Below, one piece after another: positions 43,969 through 52,498 of a stretch of 64,000 nucleotides of DNA. This DNA comes from Rhodovarius lipocyclicus. GTDB taxonomy: Bacteria; Pseudomonadota; Alphaproteobacteria; Acetobacterales; Acetobacteraceae. The stretch covers positions 1-64,000 of the forward strand of contig NZ_JAAABL010000016.1 in the NCBI RefSeq assembly GCF_009900765.1, given 5' to 3'. Both the position numbers and the translations under genes were made by a program. How positions within the stretch are numbered: position 1 is the stretch's first letter; every line of letters begins with the position of its first letter. Under the pieces are notes generated by a model. The model saw only the letters and a program-made list of their open reading frames with translations. It was not told the origin of the DNA and did not search any database.

Positions 43969-44001
43969 AAGGCCACCCCTTGCAACAGGGGGTGGCCTTT
44001 T
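43969..44001 (+). terminator. Rho-independent terminator of rpmE
   Basis: GGCCACCCC (43971-43979) pairs with GGGGTGGCC (43989-43997), extended by AA/TT, and is followed by TTTT. It ends the rpmE transcript before the hsp20 leader. Confidence 0.85.
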
Positions 44002-44102
44002 CCATATCCGCCGTGTGCGGGGTGCCCTGATGGGGCCCCGCCACGGCGGCCCGGTGTTCCGGGGCCGGCATCGCCCGTCCCGGGGGTGCCACAGGGCCTC
44101 AT

Positions 44103-44154
44103 GCATCAGGGTTCGTCGCTTCGCATGAACCTTGCTGATGCAGGAGGTTTTTTT
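44103..44154 (+). promoter_or_regulatory. Structured 5' leader of hsp20, possible RNA thermometer
   Basis: GCATCAGGGTTC (44103-44114) can pair with GAACC (44127-44131) and CTGATGC (44135-44141), leaving TTG bulged, so the stem abuts the ribosome site AGGAGG (44142-44147). Alternatively CCTTGCT (44130-44136) can pair with the AGGAGG itself, as in ROSE-type thermometers whose UYGCU motif masks the Shine-Dalgarno. Seven T bases separate the site from the ATG. Fold by eye; not calculated. Confidence 0.45.
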
Positions 44155-44616
44155 ATGAATGCTGTCGATTTCTCTCCGCTGTTCCGCACCGCCATCGGTT
44201 TCGACCGTCTGGCCCGCCTGGTCGAGGGCGCGCGCGGCACCGAGGCACAGAGCTACCCCCCCTACAACATCGAGCGCACCGGTGAGGACAGCTATGTCCT
44301 GACCCTCGCGGTCGCCGGCTTCAGCGAATCGGAGCTGGAGCTGGAAGTGAAGGGCGACACGCTGCTCGTCGCCGGCCGCCCGGCCGAACAGCAGGGCGCG
44401 GCCCGCAGCTATCTGCACCGGGGCATCGCCGGCCGCGCCTTCGAGCGCCGCTTCGTGCTGGCCGACCATCTGGTGGTGAAGGGTGCCGAGCTGCGCAACG
44501 GCCTGCTGCATGTGGGCCTGGAGCGCGTGGTGCCCGAGGCGCTGAAGCCCCGCCGGATCGAGATCGCCACCAGCGCCCCCGCCCAGCCCAAGCTGGTCGA
44601 AGCCCAGGCGGCGTAA
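44155..44616 (+). CDS. Small heat-shock protein, Hsp20 family
   Basis: A 153-residue alpha-crystallin chaperone that holds unfolding proteins. The core runs from about PPYNIERTGEDSYVLTLAVAGF to NGLLHVGLERVVPEALKPRRIEI. AYLHRGIAGRAFERRF-like SYLHRGIAGRAFERRFVL is the usual IbpA-type segment. The N-terminus has FSPLFRTAIGFDRL. The start is fixed by AGGAGG eight bases upstream. Expression may be controlled by the structured leader. Confidence 0.93.
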   Translation: MNAVDFSPLFRTAIGFDRLARLVEGARGTEAQSYPPYNIERTGEDSYVLTLAVAGFSESELELEVKGDTLLVAGRPAEQQGAARSYLHRGIAGRAFERRFVLADHLVVKGAELRNGLLHVGLERVVPEALKPRRIEIATSAPAQPKLVEAQAA

Positions 44617-44689
44617 CTGGTCACCGGGAGGGGTGCACGCCCCTCCCGGCCCTCTTGCCCCCGGCACCGGTGCCTGGGACACAGGGCCC

Positions 44690-45043
44690 ATGGAACCCTT
44701 CATCTACACCCTGGTCCGCCGCGCCGATTGGACCGCCGCGGAATCGGCCGGCGCTTACACCGGCAGTGCCGACGACCGCCGCGACGGCTTCCTGCATTTC
44801 TCCACCGCCGCCCAGCTGCGCGCCACCGCCGCCAAGCACCGGCGCGGAGAGCACGACCTGCTGATCATCGAGGCCGCCAGCGCCCCCCTGGGCGATTCGC
44901 TGCGCTTCGAGCCGCCCGCCAGCGGCCGCCCCGGCCTGTTCCCGCATCTGTATGCCGCGCTGCCGCTCTCGGCCGTCACGCGCGTGCTGGAACTGCCCCT
45001 GGGCGCGGACGGGCTGCACATCTTCCCCGAGGGCTTCGCATAA
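44690..45043 (+). CDS. DUF952 family protein
   Basis: A 117-residue protein with FIYTLVRRADWTAA, DRRDGFLHFSTAAQLRATAAKH and LFPHLYAALPLSAVTRV, the DUF952 layout. A related fold is linked to ADP-ribose-type chemistry, but function here is unknown. It is 73 bases after hsp20 with GGGCCC before the ATG, no clear ribosome site. Confidence 0.82.
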   Translation: MEPFIYTLVRRADWTAAESAGAYTGSADDRRDGFLHFSTAAQLRATAAKHRRGEHDLLIIEAASAPLGDSLRFEPPASGRPGLFPHLYAALPLSAVTRVLELPLGADGLHIFPEGFA

Positions 45044-45095
45044 CCGCACGATCATCTTGGCCCGATCGGATGATGCCATCCGACCGGGCGATGGT

Positions 45096-45644
45096 CTAAC
45101 TCCCAATATAGAACAGCGTGCCCCGGAAGGCGAAGGCCCCCGCCCCCAGCCCGCCCTGGATCTGCGGCAGGTCCAGCAGGGCCGTGCCCACCTGGGGCAG
45201 GTTGCGCGGGATGTTCAGCCGGGTGCTGCACAGGGTGCGGTCCGGGTCGAACAGGTGCACCTCCGTGATGGTGAACACCACCACCTGCGCCCCCAGCACC
45301 ACGGCAGAGGCGCCCACCTGCGCGATGTCGAAGCGTTCCCGCTGGATCTCCGCGCAGGAAAAATTGCCGTTCAGGTCGCCCCAGCCATAGTCATCGACCG
45401 GCGGGTGGAATTGCGGGTTGATGAGCTGGCGCACCACATCCGAATACGGGATGGAGATGCCGCTGCCGATGCTGCCGCCCACCCCCGCGCCGCCCGCCAG
45501 CGCCAGGAAGATCGGCCGCACGCCGCCCAGATCGGGCGAGCGGAACTGCATGAAGAACACCCCGCCGCCCAGCACGGCCGCACCCCCCACCTGGGCCACG
45601 ATGCAGGCCTGCCAGCGCGAGGACTTCTTTTCCCACCACCCCAT
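45096..45644 (-). CDS. Hypothetical membrane-associated protein
   Basis: A 182-residue protein I cannot assign. A hydrophobic stretch near 12-33 (IVAQVGGAAVLGGGVFFM) could span the membrane; a glycine-rich segment (LAGGAGVGGSIGSGISI) and a third hydrophobic patch near 108-130 follow. The middle has PYSDVVRQLINPQFHPPVDDYGWGD. The ATG is clear but no strong ribosome site is seen. It stands alone between DUF952 and mmsB. Confidence 0.6.
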   Translation of the reverse strand: MGWWEKKSSRWQACIVAQVGGAAVLGGGVFFMQFRSPDLGGVRPIFLALAGGAGVGGSIGSGISIPYSDVVRQLINPQFHPPVDDYGWGDLNGNFSCAEIQRERFDIAQVGASAVVLGAQVVVFTITEVHLFDPDRTLCSTRLNIPRNLPQVGTALLDLPQIQGGLGAGAFAFRGTLFYIGS

Positions 45645-45728
45645 CGGAACCCCTTTCCGGTGCTTCCAGTGGCCGGAACGGACACGGCCAGTGCGGCAAT
45701 TTCAGGGCGCAGAATGCGGGGGCGCGCT

Positions 45729-46613
45729 TCAGCGGGGCTGACCGCGCAGCATCCCGATGATCGCCGAGAAATCCAACGCCGAACCGTCCTCCGCCGCGAA
45801 GCTTTCGTACAGTTCCAGCGCCATCTGCCCCAGCGGCGTGGCCGCGCCGTATTCCTCGGCCGCCTGCTGCGCCAGGCCGAGGTCCTTCACCATCAGCGCG
45901 GTGGCGAAGCCCGGGGCGTAGTCCCGGTTCGCGGGGCTGGAGGGCACCGGCCCCGGCACCGGGCAATAGGTGTTCAGCGACCAGCATTGGCCGGAGGAGG
46001 TGCTGGCCACATCGAACAGCGCCTGGTGCGACAGGCCCAGCCGCTCGGCCAGCACGAAGGCCTCGCAGGTGCCGATCATGGAGATCGCCAGCAGCATGTT
46101 GTTGCAGGCCTTGGCCGCCTGCCCCGCCCCCGCCGCGCCGCAATGCACCCGCTTGCGGCCCATGGAGGCCAGGATAGGGTCCGCCGCCGCGAAGGCCGCG
46201 GCCTCGCCGCCGACCATGAAGGTCAAGGTGCCGGCCTCCGCCCCCATCACCCCGCCCGAGACCGGGGCATCCAGCATGCGCGCCCCCAGCGTGCGGGCCA
46301 GTTCCCGCGCCGTGCCGACATCGATGGTCGAGCAATCCAGCAGCAGGGCGTCGGCGCTGGCGGCGGCGGCCATGCCGCCCTCGCCCAGCCACGCATCGCG
46401 CACATGGCGCCCGGCGGGCAGCATGGTGATGATCACCTCGGCGCCGCGCGCGGCCTCCGCCGCGCTGGTGGCCAGGGTGCCGCCGGCGGCGGCGAAGGCT
46501 TCCAGCGCCGCGGCGCTCAGGTCGAAGCCCGCCACCCGGTGGCCGGCGCGCACCAGGTTCAGCGCCATCGGCAGGCCCATCCGGCCCAGCCCCACGAAAC
46601 CGATGCTTGTCAT
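45729..46613 (-). CDS. mmsB: 3-hydroxyisobutyrate dehydrogenase
   Basis: A 294-residue beta-hydroxyacid dehydrogenase of valine breakdown. GFVGLGRMGLPMALNL binds NAD. DAPVSGGVMGAEAGTL, GAGQAAKACNNMLL (catalytic Lys) and SGQCWSLNTYCPVPGP, which is specific to this enzyme, are present. It follows phoD by 22 bases on the same strand, an odd pair. Confidence 0.93.
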   Translation of the reverse strand: MTSIGFVGLGRMGLPMALNLVRAGHRVAGFDLSAAALEAFAAAGGTLATSAAEAARGAEVIITMLPAGRHVRDAWLGEGGMAAAASADALLLDCSTIDVGTARELARTLGARMLDAPVSGGVMGAEAGTLTFMVGGEAAAFAAADPILASMGRKRVHCGAAGAGQAAKACNNMLLAISMIGTCEAFVLAERLGLSHQALFDVASTSSGQCWSLNTYCPVPGPVPSSPANRDYAPGFATALMVKDLGLAQQAAEEYGAATPLGQMALELYESFAAEDGSALDFSAIIGMLRGQPR

Positions 46614-46635
46614 GTTTCCCCCTGTTCGGCGTTCC

Positions 46636-48156
46636 TCAGGCGGTGATGATGCCGGGTGCGCGGGCCTCCGTCATCAGCCTTGCCACGATGCGGGCCTCGG
46701 CGCCCGGATGGCTGACGAAGGGCAGCGCCACGAATTCCGCCAGCATCTGGCCGTCCTTGGCCTCATGCCGGGTATAGCCGCGCCGGGCGGAATGGAAGCG
46801 CAGATGCGGATGCGCGCCGATCAGCGCCAGCGCGCCCTGGTCGGCATCGCGCCCATCGCCGTCGCTGCTGATGGAGGTGGCGACGAATTCCGTGCCCAGC
46901 GCCTGTTCGTCCACCATCACCAGCCCCGCCCAGGCGCGGTGCACGTCGCCGGTCAGCACGATGGGGTTGGCCACGCCGCGCTGGCGCAGCCCCCGCATCA
47001 CCCGCGCGCGGGCGGCCGGGTAGCCGTCCCAGCTGTCCATGGACACCTCCCCATGCGGCCCTGGGCGCGGGGCCATGAAGATCTGCTGGCCCAGCACCTG
47101 CATGGCGGCGCTGTTGCCGGCCACGCTGTCGAACAGCCAGGCCTCCTGCGCCGGGCCCAGCACCTGGGCGGCGGGGTTGTGCACGGCCTCGCAAGCGGGC
47201 TTGCGGCCGTCGCCGCAGGGCTGGTCGTCGCGGTATCCGCGCGTGTCGAGCACATGCAGCGCCATCTGCCGCCCGAACACCAGCCGGCGATAGGCCGTGA
47301 TCTCCGCCCCGCGCGGCAGGGCGCCGGGGCGCACCGGCATGTTCTCGTACCAGGCGCGGAAGGCCGCGGCCTTGCGCAGCGCGAACTCCACCCCCGCCGG
47401 CTGCGGGACGGAGGGGATGTCGCTGACCCAGTTGTTCTGCACCTCATGATCGTCGAACACGACGATGAAGGGGTGCGCGGCATGGGCCGCCTGCAGGTCG
47501 GGGTCGCGGCGGTACTGGGCGTAGCGGGCGCGGTACTGGTCCAGCGTCACGCATTCCGGCCCATCGACCGCGCGCACCAGGATGGGCGTGGAGCCCGCCG
47601 CGCGGTGGGCGTACTCATAGATGTAGTCGCCATTGAAGAAGACGAAATCCAGCGTGTCATCCGCCGCCACATGGCGCCAGGCGGTGAACAGCCCGTGCTC
47701 ATAGCGCTGGCAGCTGGCATTCACGAAGCGCACCGGCACATCGGCCCCGGGCGCGGGCGCCGTGCGGGTGCGCCCCACCGGGCTGGTCTGGCCCTGGGCG
47801 TGGAAGCGGTACCAGTAGCGCCGCCCGGGCTGAAGCCCCTGCGGGATCACATGCACCGCATGGGCATGGTCGGGGCTGGCCAGCGCCTCGCCCCGCGCCA
47901 CGACCTGGCCGAAGCCGTCATCGGTGGCCAACTCCCAGCGCAGGGGCACGGGGTCGGGGGTCGCGGGGGTCAGGCGGGTCCAGAGCACCACGGAATCGGG
48001 CCAGGGGTCGCCACTGGCGACACCCAGGCCGAACAGCCCCTGGTCCTGGGCCAGCGCCACGCAGCCGGGCTGGGTGACCAGGGCCGTGAGCGCGAGCGCG
48101 CCGGTCAGCAGGCCTCGGCGATGCAGGTCCAGGATGTGGCGGTCGGTGGTGGTCAT
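46636..48156 (-). CDS. phoD: Alkaline phosphatase D family protein
   Basis: A 506-residue secreted metallophosphoesterase. The N-terminus has the twin-arginine HRRGLLTGALALTALVTQPGC. It begins the mature domain with FGLGVASGDPWPDSVVLWTRL, then FVNASCQRYEHGLFTAW, FNGDYIYEY, FDDHEVQNNW and LTGDVHRAW, the PhoD metal and active-site motifs. Tat export fits a folded calcium/iron enzyme. It scavenges phosphate from diesters and monoesters. Confidence 0.92.
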   Translation of the reverse strand: MTTTDRHILDLHRRGLLTGALALTALVTQPGCVALAQDQGLFGLGVASGDPWPDSVVLWTRLTPATPDPVPLRWELATDDGFGQVVARGEALASPDHAHAVHVIPQGLQPGRRYWYRFHAQGQTSPVGRTRTAPAPGADVPVRFVNASCQRYEHGLFTAWRHVAADDTLDFVFFNGDYIYEYAHRAAGSTPILVRAVDGPECVTLDQYRARYAQYRRDPDLQAAHAAHPFIVVFDDHEVQNNWVSDIPSVPQPAGVEFALRKAAAFRAWYENMPVRPGALPRGAEITAYRRLVFGRQMALHVLDTRGYRDDQPCGDGRKPACEAVHNPAAQVLGPAQEAWLFDSVAGNSAAMQVLGQQIFMAPRPGPHGEVSMDSWDGYPAARARVMRGLRQRGVANPIVLTGDVHRAWAGLVMVDEQALGTEFVATSISSDGDGRDADQGALALIGAHPHLRFHSARRGYTRHEAKDGQMLAEFVALPFVSHPGAEARIVARLMTEARAPGIITA

Positions 48157-48179
48157 GGGGCGCTCCGTGCTCGGGGGCG

Positions 48180-48416
48180 GTGTGAGGGCGCCGCCCTCAC
48201 ACTCCCGTTGAGGGGGAAATGACTTTCCCCCTCAAACTCCCCCATTACTTTTCATCAGTTTTGGCTTGGAGCTGATGCTTGGAAAGGGGTTTCTTATTAA
48301 TTTTCAATGAGAAACCCCTTGGTCTCGAAAGCGGCGCGGAGCGCCGCGACGCTGGGGTCCGGGGACACGCGTGTCCCCGGCGGAGGGGCCTGGGGAGGCA
48401 GCGCCTCCCCAGCGCG
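48180..48416. repeat. Intergenic hairpin element, type C
   Basis: The gap between ilvE and phoD (same strand) holds nested palindromes: an 11-bp stem 48284-48294/48310-48320 with a 15-nt loop, a 22-bp perfect palindrome at 48359-48380 (CCGGGGACACG and its mirror), and CTGGGGAGGC/GCCTCCCCAG further on. The central AT-rich part resembles the cores at 11890-11960 and 53931-53980. No ORF. Confidence 0.6.
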
Positions 48417-49328
48417 CTACACCGCCGTCCGCCATTCCGGATGATCCGCCGTCGTCCCCCGCACCAGCGCCTCGTACCGCGCCTGCAGGGCCATGGTGAT
48501 CGGCCCGGGCTTGCCATCGCCCACCGGCAGCCGGTCCACGCTGGCCACCGGCACCAGCTCCTGGCCCGTGCCGCACAGGAACACCTCATCGGCCACATAC
48601 AGCTCCGTGCGGTCCACCTGGGCTTCCTCGACGGCATAGCCCATCTCGCGCGCCACCTGGATCACGGTGGTCCGCGTCACGCTTTCCAGGATGTCGCTGC
48701 CGCGGTTGGGCGTGATCAGCCGCCCGTCGCGGACGATGAACAGGCAGGCGCCAGGGCCTTCGCTGACCTTGCCCTGGTTGTTCATGATCAGCGCGGTGTC
48801 ATAGCCATCGGCCTTGGCCTGCATCGTGACGAACCGCCCGGCGTGGTAGTTCGCCACCGCCTTCACGCGCGGCGGCATGGAATTGTCGGTGATGCGTGTC
48901 CAGGAGGAGATGCCCACCGCCAGCCCGCTACCGAAACCCGGCGAGCGCTCACGCGGGATGGCCACCACCGTCCAGCCGGTGGGCCCGCGCGTGGCCTGGG
49001 TGCCGGGGCCGTCCACCAGCACCTGCAGGCGGATATACACGTCGTCGTCCGGCTCATTCAGCGGGATCAGGCGCAGGATGTCGGCGTGCATCTGCTCCAG
49101 GCTGGGCGGGTTCTCGAACCGCATGATCTTCACGCCCTGCATGATGCGGTCCAGGTGTTCCTTCAGGCGGAACACCGCATAGGCGCCGGTCTCGGGGTGG
49201 CGATAGGCACGGATGCCCTCGAACACCGTGGCAGCATAGGTGACGGCCAGGGCGTGGGGGTGGATGCGCCCCTCCTCCCACGGGATCACGCGGCCATTCT
49301 GCACCATGAACTTCGCCTGCCAGGCCAT
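48417..49328 (-). CDS. ilvE: Branched-chain amino acid aminotransferase
   Basis: A 303-residue PLP enzyme of fold type IV that moves amino groups between Leu, Ile, Val and 2-oxoglutarate. ATVFEGIRAYRHPETG opens the domain, the PLP lysine is in PRVKAVANYHAGR, and ALIMNNQGKVSEGPGACLF is typical. It follows the MDR gene by seven bases. Confidence 0.93.
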   Translation of the reverse strand: MAWQAKFMVQNGRVIPWEEGRIHPHALAVTYAATVFEGIRAYRHPETGAYAVFRLKEHLDRIMQGVKIMRFENPPSLEQMHADILRLIPLNEPDDDVYIRLQVLVDGPGTQATRGPTGWTVVAIPRERSPGFGSGLAVGISSWTRITDNSMPPRVKAVANYHAGRFVTMQAKADGYDTALIMNNQGKVSEGPGACLFIVRDGRLITPNRGSDILESVTRTTVIQVAREMGYAVEEAQVDRTELYVADEVFLCGTGQELVPVASVDRLPVGDGKPGPITMALQARYEALVRGTTADHPEWRTAV

Positions 49329-49335
49329 GCGGCTA

Positions 49336-50334
49336 CTACTCCTGCGGTTTCAGCACCACGCGGCCCACGCTGCGGCGGGCGGCGACTTCGGCCATCGCTT
49401 CCCGGAATTGGGCGAGCGGGAAGCGCGCGTGCACTTCCGGGCGCAGCTTGCCCTGTTGCCACCATTCCACAAGCTGCCCCCACAGCGCGCGCACGCGCTG
49501 GGCGTAGCGGTCGCGGTTGTCGCCCGGGGACCAGCCGATATAGGTGCCCCAGTTCAGCCCCGCGACCGCGATGTTCTTCAGCAGCAGGATGTTGGCGGGC
49601 ACGGTGGGGATATGCCCGCCCGCATAGCCGATGGTGACCAGCGTCCCCCCTTCCCGCAGGCAGCGCAGCGAGGGATCGAAGTCGTCGCCCCCCAGCACAT
49701 CCAGCACCGCCATGCAACCCAGCCCGCCGGTGGCTTCCAGCACCGCGTCCTTGAAGGGCACGGCGCTGTCCAGCACCACATCCGCGCCGCGATCGTGCAG
49801 CAGGGCGTGCTTGGCGGCCCCGGCGCGGGCGATCACGCGCGCGCCCATGGCCTTGGCGATCTCAACCCCCGCCAGCCCCACGCCGCCGGCGGCACCATGC
49901 ACCAGCACCCAATCGCCCGGGCCCACATCCGTGCGCCACAGCAGGGATGCCCCGGCGGTGGGGTAGCTGATGGGCATGGAGACAGCGGCATCCAGCGGCA
50001 GTTCATCGGGCAGCGGCATCACATGGATGGCATCCGCCACCGCTTCCTCGGCGAGGCCCCCCCAATCCAGCACCGCGAACACGCGGGTGCCGGGGGGGAT
50101 GCCCACGCCGGCGGCTGCCTCGATCACCGTGCCCGCGATCTCGGTGCCCGGGGTGAAGGGGCGGGGCGGCTGGCGCTGGTACTTGCCCTGCACCACCAGC
50201 TGGGTGGCGAAGGAAATGCCCGTCGCCTCCACCCGGATACGCACCGAACCCGGGCGCAGCGGTGGGGGGGCGACCTCCTTCAACTCCAACTCGTCGAAGG
50301 GGCGCCAGGATTCGCAAACGACTGCTCGCATCAT
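49336..50334 (-). CDS. Quinone oxidoreductase-like MDR protein
   Basis: A 332-residue medium-chain reductase without zinc ligands. TPGTEIAGTVIEA and VLVHGAAGGVGLAGVEIAKAMGARVIA (NADPH site) define the quinone-oxidoreductase/enoyl reductase group. ATGA overlap with the Bug receptor upstream, and seven bases to ilvE downstream. Confidence 0.9.
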   Translation of the reverse strand: MMRAVVCESWRPFDELELKEVAPPPLRPGSVRIRVEATGISFATQLVVQGKYQRQPPRPFTPGTEIAGTVIEAAAGVGIPPGTRVFAVLDWGGLAEEAVADAIHVMPLPDELPLDAAVSMPISYPTAGASLLWRTDVGPGDWVLVHGAAGGVGLAGVEIAKAMGARVIARAGAAKHALLHDRGADVVLDSAVPFKDAVLEATGGLGCMAVLDVLGGDDFDPSLRCLREGGTLVTIGYAGGHIPTVPANILLLKNIAVAGLNWGTYIGWSPGDNRDRYAQRVRALWGQLVEWWQQGKLRPEVHARFPLAQFREAMAEVAARRSVGRVVLKPQE

Positions 50335-51302
50335 TCAGCCCTGATATTGGCCTCGCGAACGAGCCGCGCGTAGCGGGCGTTCTCGGCCGTGGTGAAATCG
50401 GCATAGGTCTCGGGGCTCTCGCCCCCGGCGATGGCGCCCAGCGCCGCCAGCCGCTGCCCGGATTCCGGGTTGGCCAGGGCCTTCGCCGTGGCCTCCTGCA
50501 TCGCGGTCACGAGGCGCGCGGGCGTGCCCGCCGGGGCCCAGATGCCGTACCAGGTGGTGATGACGAAGCCCGGCAGCCCCGCCTGCTCCATGGTCGGCAG
50601 ATCGGGGAAGGCGGGCTGGCGGTCGCGGGTGGTCACAGCCAGCGCCCGCAGCCGGCCCTGGCGCACCAGGTCGGCGCTGCTGGCCATGCTGTCGATCATG
50701 AAGCCCACCTGCCCCGCCACCACATCCGGCAGCGCCTGGCCGGAACCGCGATAGGGCACGTGCTGCAGCTCGATCCCCGTGGCCAGCTTGAACATCTCCC
50801 CCGCCAGGTGCGGCGCGCCGCCGTTGGAGGATGAGGCGAAGCTGCGCGCGGTGGGGGTCGCGCGCAGATGCGCGATCAGCCCCTGCACATCCCGCGCGGG
50901 GGAGGAGACGGGCACCACCAGCATCAGCGGCACGGAGGCGATGGTGGTGACCGGCGCGAAATCCCGCACCGGGTCGTAGTTCACCCGCATCATGTGCGGC
51001 ACGATCACATGGGCCGAGGCATTGACCAGGAAATTGTAGCCATCGGGGGCCGCGCGCGCGATCATCTCGGCCCCGATGGAGCCCCCTGCCCCGCCCCGGT
51101 TCTCCACCACGAAGGGCTGGCCGAGGTCCTGCGTCAGGCGGTTGGCGGCGATGCGGCCCAGGATGTCGGTGGGCCCGCCGGGCGGATAGGGCACCATCAT
51201 GCGCACGGGCTTGCTCGGCCATGCCTCCTGCGCCACGGCGGCGGTGGCCACGAATGGCAATGACAAGGCCGCGCGGCGGCCCATCCGGCATGAAATCCGC
51301 AT
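50331..51302 (-). CDS. Tripartite tricarboxylate receptor (Bug family)
   Basis: A 323-residue periplasmic receptor. Signal peptide MRISCRMGRRAALSLPFVATAAVAQ carries GRRAALS, twin-arginine-like. The mature part has VRMMVPYPPGGPTDILGRI, VENRGGAGGS, YRGSGQALPDVVAGQV and GIWAPAGTPARL. AAGG in front supports the ATG at 51302. Orphan: no TctAB genes. It diverges from the CoA-transferase gene with 65 bases between, suggesting a shared carboxylate ligand. Confidence 0.9.
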   Translation of the reverse strand: MRISCRMGRRAALSLPFVATAAVAQEAWPSKPVRMMVPYPPGGPTDILGRIAANRLTQDLGQPFVVENRGGAGGSIGAEMIARAAPDGYNFLVNASAHVIVPHMMRVNYDPVRDFAPVTTIASVPLMLVVPVSSPARDVQGLIAHLRATPTARSFASSSNGGAPHLAGEMFKLATGIELQHVPYRGSGQALPDVVAGQVGFMIDSMASSADLVRQGRLRALAVTTRDRQPAFPDLPTMEQAGLPGFVITTWYGIWAPAGTPARLVTAMQEATAKALANPESGQRLAALGAIAGGESPETYADFTTAENARYARLVREANIRAE

Positions 51303-51367
51303 CCTACCCTTCCCAATCTTCTCGTTGCGGGCAGGATAGGCACGAAAAGAAACGAGAGGAAACGCCC

Positions 51368-52498
51368 ATGCAGCCCTACAAAGGACTTCTGGTGCTGGAC
51401 GCGGCACAGGGTATCGCCGGGCCCTATTGCGGCATGCTGCTGGCCGCGATGGGCGCGGAGGTGATCAAGCTGGAACCGCCCAAGGGCGACTGGTCGCGCG
51501 GCCTCGGCACCCGCCAGGGCGACCATTCGGTGATGAGCACGGTGTTCAACCGCGGCAAGCGCGGCGTGGTGCTGGACATGGCGACCGAGGACGGCAAGCG
51601 CCAGGTCCAGGCGCTGGCCGCGAAGGCCGATGTGGTGATCGAGGCCTTCCGCCCCGGGGTGGCGGCGCGCATCGGGCTCGGCCCGGAACATTGCAAGGCG
51701 GATGTGGTCTATGCCTCCGTCTCGGGCTTCGGGCAGAAGGGGCCGCACACCGAACGCCCCTGCACGGACAGCGTGATGCAGGCCTTCTCGGGCTTCGCCG
51801 CGCTGAACAAGGGCATGGATGACGTGCCCCACCGCGCCTACACCACGCCGATCGACATCCACACGGGCATGTGCACCTTCGCCGCCGTGCAGGCCGCGCT
51901 GGCCGACCGCCTGGCCGAAGGCGCGCGGGGCGGCGCGCCGCGCCAGCGCATCCTGGATTGCTCGCTGATGGCGGGTGCCGCCTCGCTGCTGTCCATCCAG
52001 GTGGCCGATGTCGGCCTGCTGGGCCGCCAGCCGCCGGAGCTGAACGTGCCCGCCGGCAGCTACGCCTGCGCCGATGGCGCCTGGGTGATGGTGGCCCTGG
52101 TGCGGGAGCAGGAATGGGTGGACCTGGTGACGCTGATGGGCGCCCCCCACCTGCTGGAGGACCCGCGCTTCGCCGATTTCCCCGCCCGCGCCGCCAACAA
52201 ATCCGCGCTGCTGCCCCTGCTGCGGGAGATCTTCCTGACCCGGAGCTGCGAGGAATGGCTCGCCCTGTTCCGCACCAAGCGCCTGCTGACGGACCGCATG
52301 AACACCCCGCTGGAATGGCTGGCCGAGCCCCATGTGAAGGAAGTGAACGCGGCGCCCCTGCTGGACCAGCCCGGCCTCGGCCCCGTGCCCATGGTGGCGC
52401 TGCCGGGAATCGGGCCCATCCTTTCGCCCTCACCCGGGCTGGGGCAGCATACCGATGCCGTGCTGGCAGAGCATGGCCTGAAGGAGAGCGCAGCATGA
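51368..52498 (+). CDS. CaiB/BaiF family CoA-transferase
   Basis: A 376-residue class III CoA-transferase. GLLVLDAAQGIAGPYCGMLLAAMGAEVIKLEPPKGDWSRG is the standard opening, with the conserved aspartate further on in PCTDSVMQAFSGF. GAGAGG precedes the ATG. Probably moves CoA onto an imported carboxylic acid. Confidence 0.9.
   Translation: MQPYKGLLVLDAAQGIAGPYCGMLLAAMGAEVIKLEPPKGDWSRGLGTRQGDHSVMSTVFNRGKRGVVLDMATEDGKRQVQALAAKADVVIEAFRPGVAARIGLGPEHCKADVVYASVSGFGQKGPHTERPCTDSVMQAFSGFAALNKGMDDVPHRAYTTPIDIHTGMCTFAAVQAALADRLAEGARGGAPRQRILDCSLMAGAASLLSIQVADVGLLGRQPPELNVPAGSYACADGAWVMVALVREQEWVDLVTLMGAPHLLEDPRFADFPARAANKSALLPLLREIFLTRSCEEWLALFRTKRLLTDRMNTPLEWLAEPHVKEVNAAPLLDQPGLGPVPMVALPGIGPILSPSPGLGQHTDAVLAEHGLKESAA

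Noticed and set aside
44142-44154. FourU thermometer from the T7 run
   Set aside because: The T run lies after the ribosome site and too close to it to fold back on AGGA; the upstream TTGCT pairing is more plausible.
45970-48222. 750-codon plus-strand frame opposite mmsB and phoD
   Set aside because: Both minus-strand genes have strong motifs; this frame has none.
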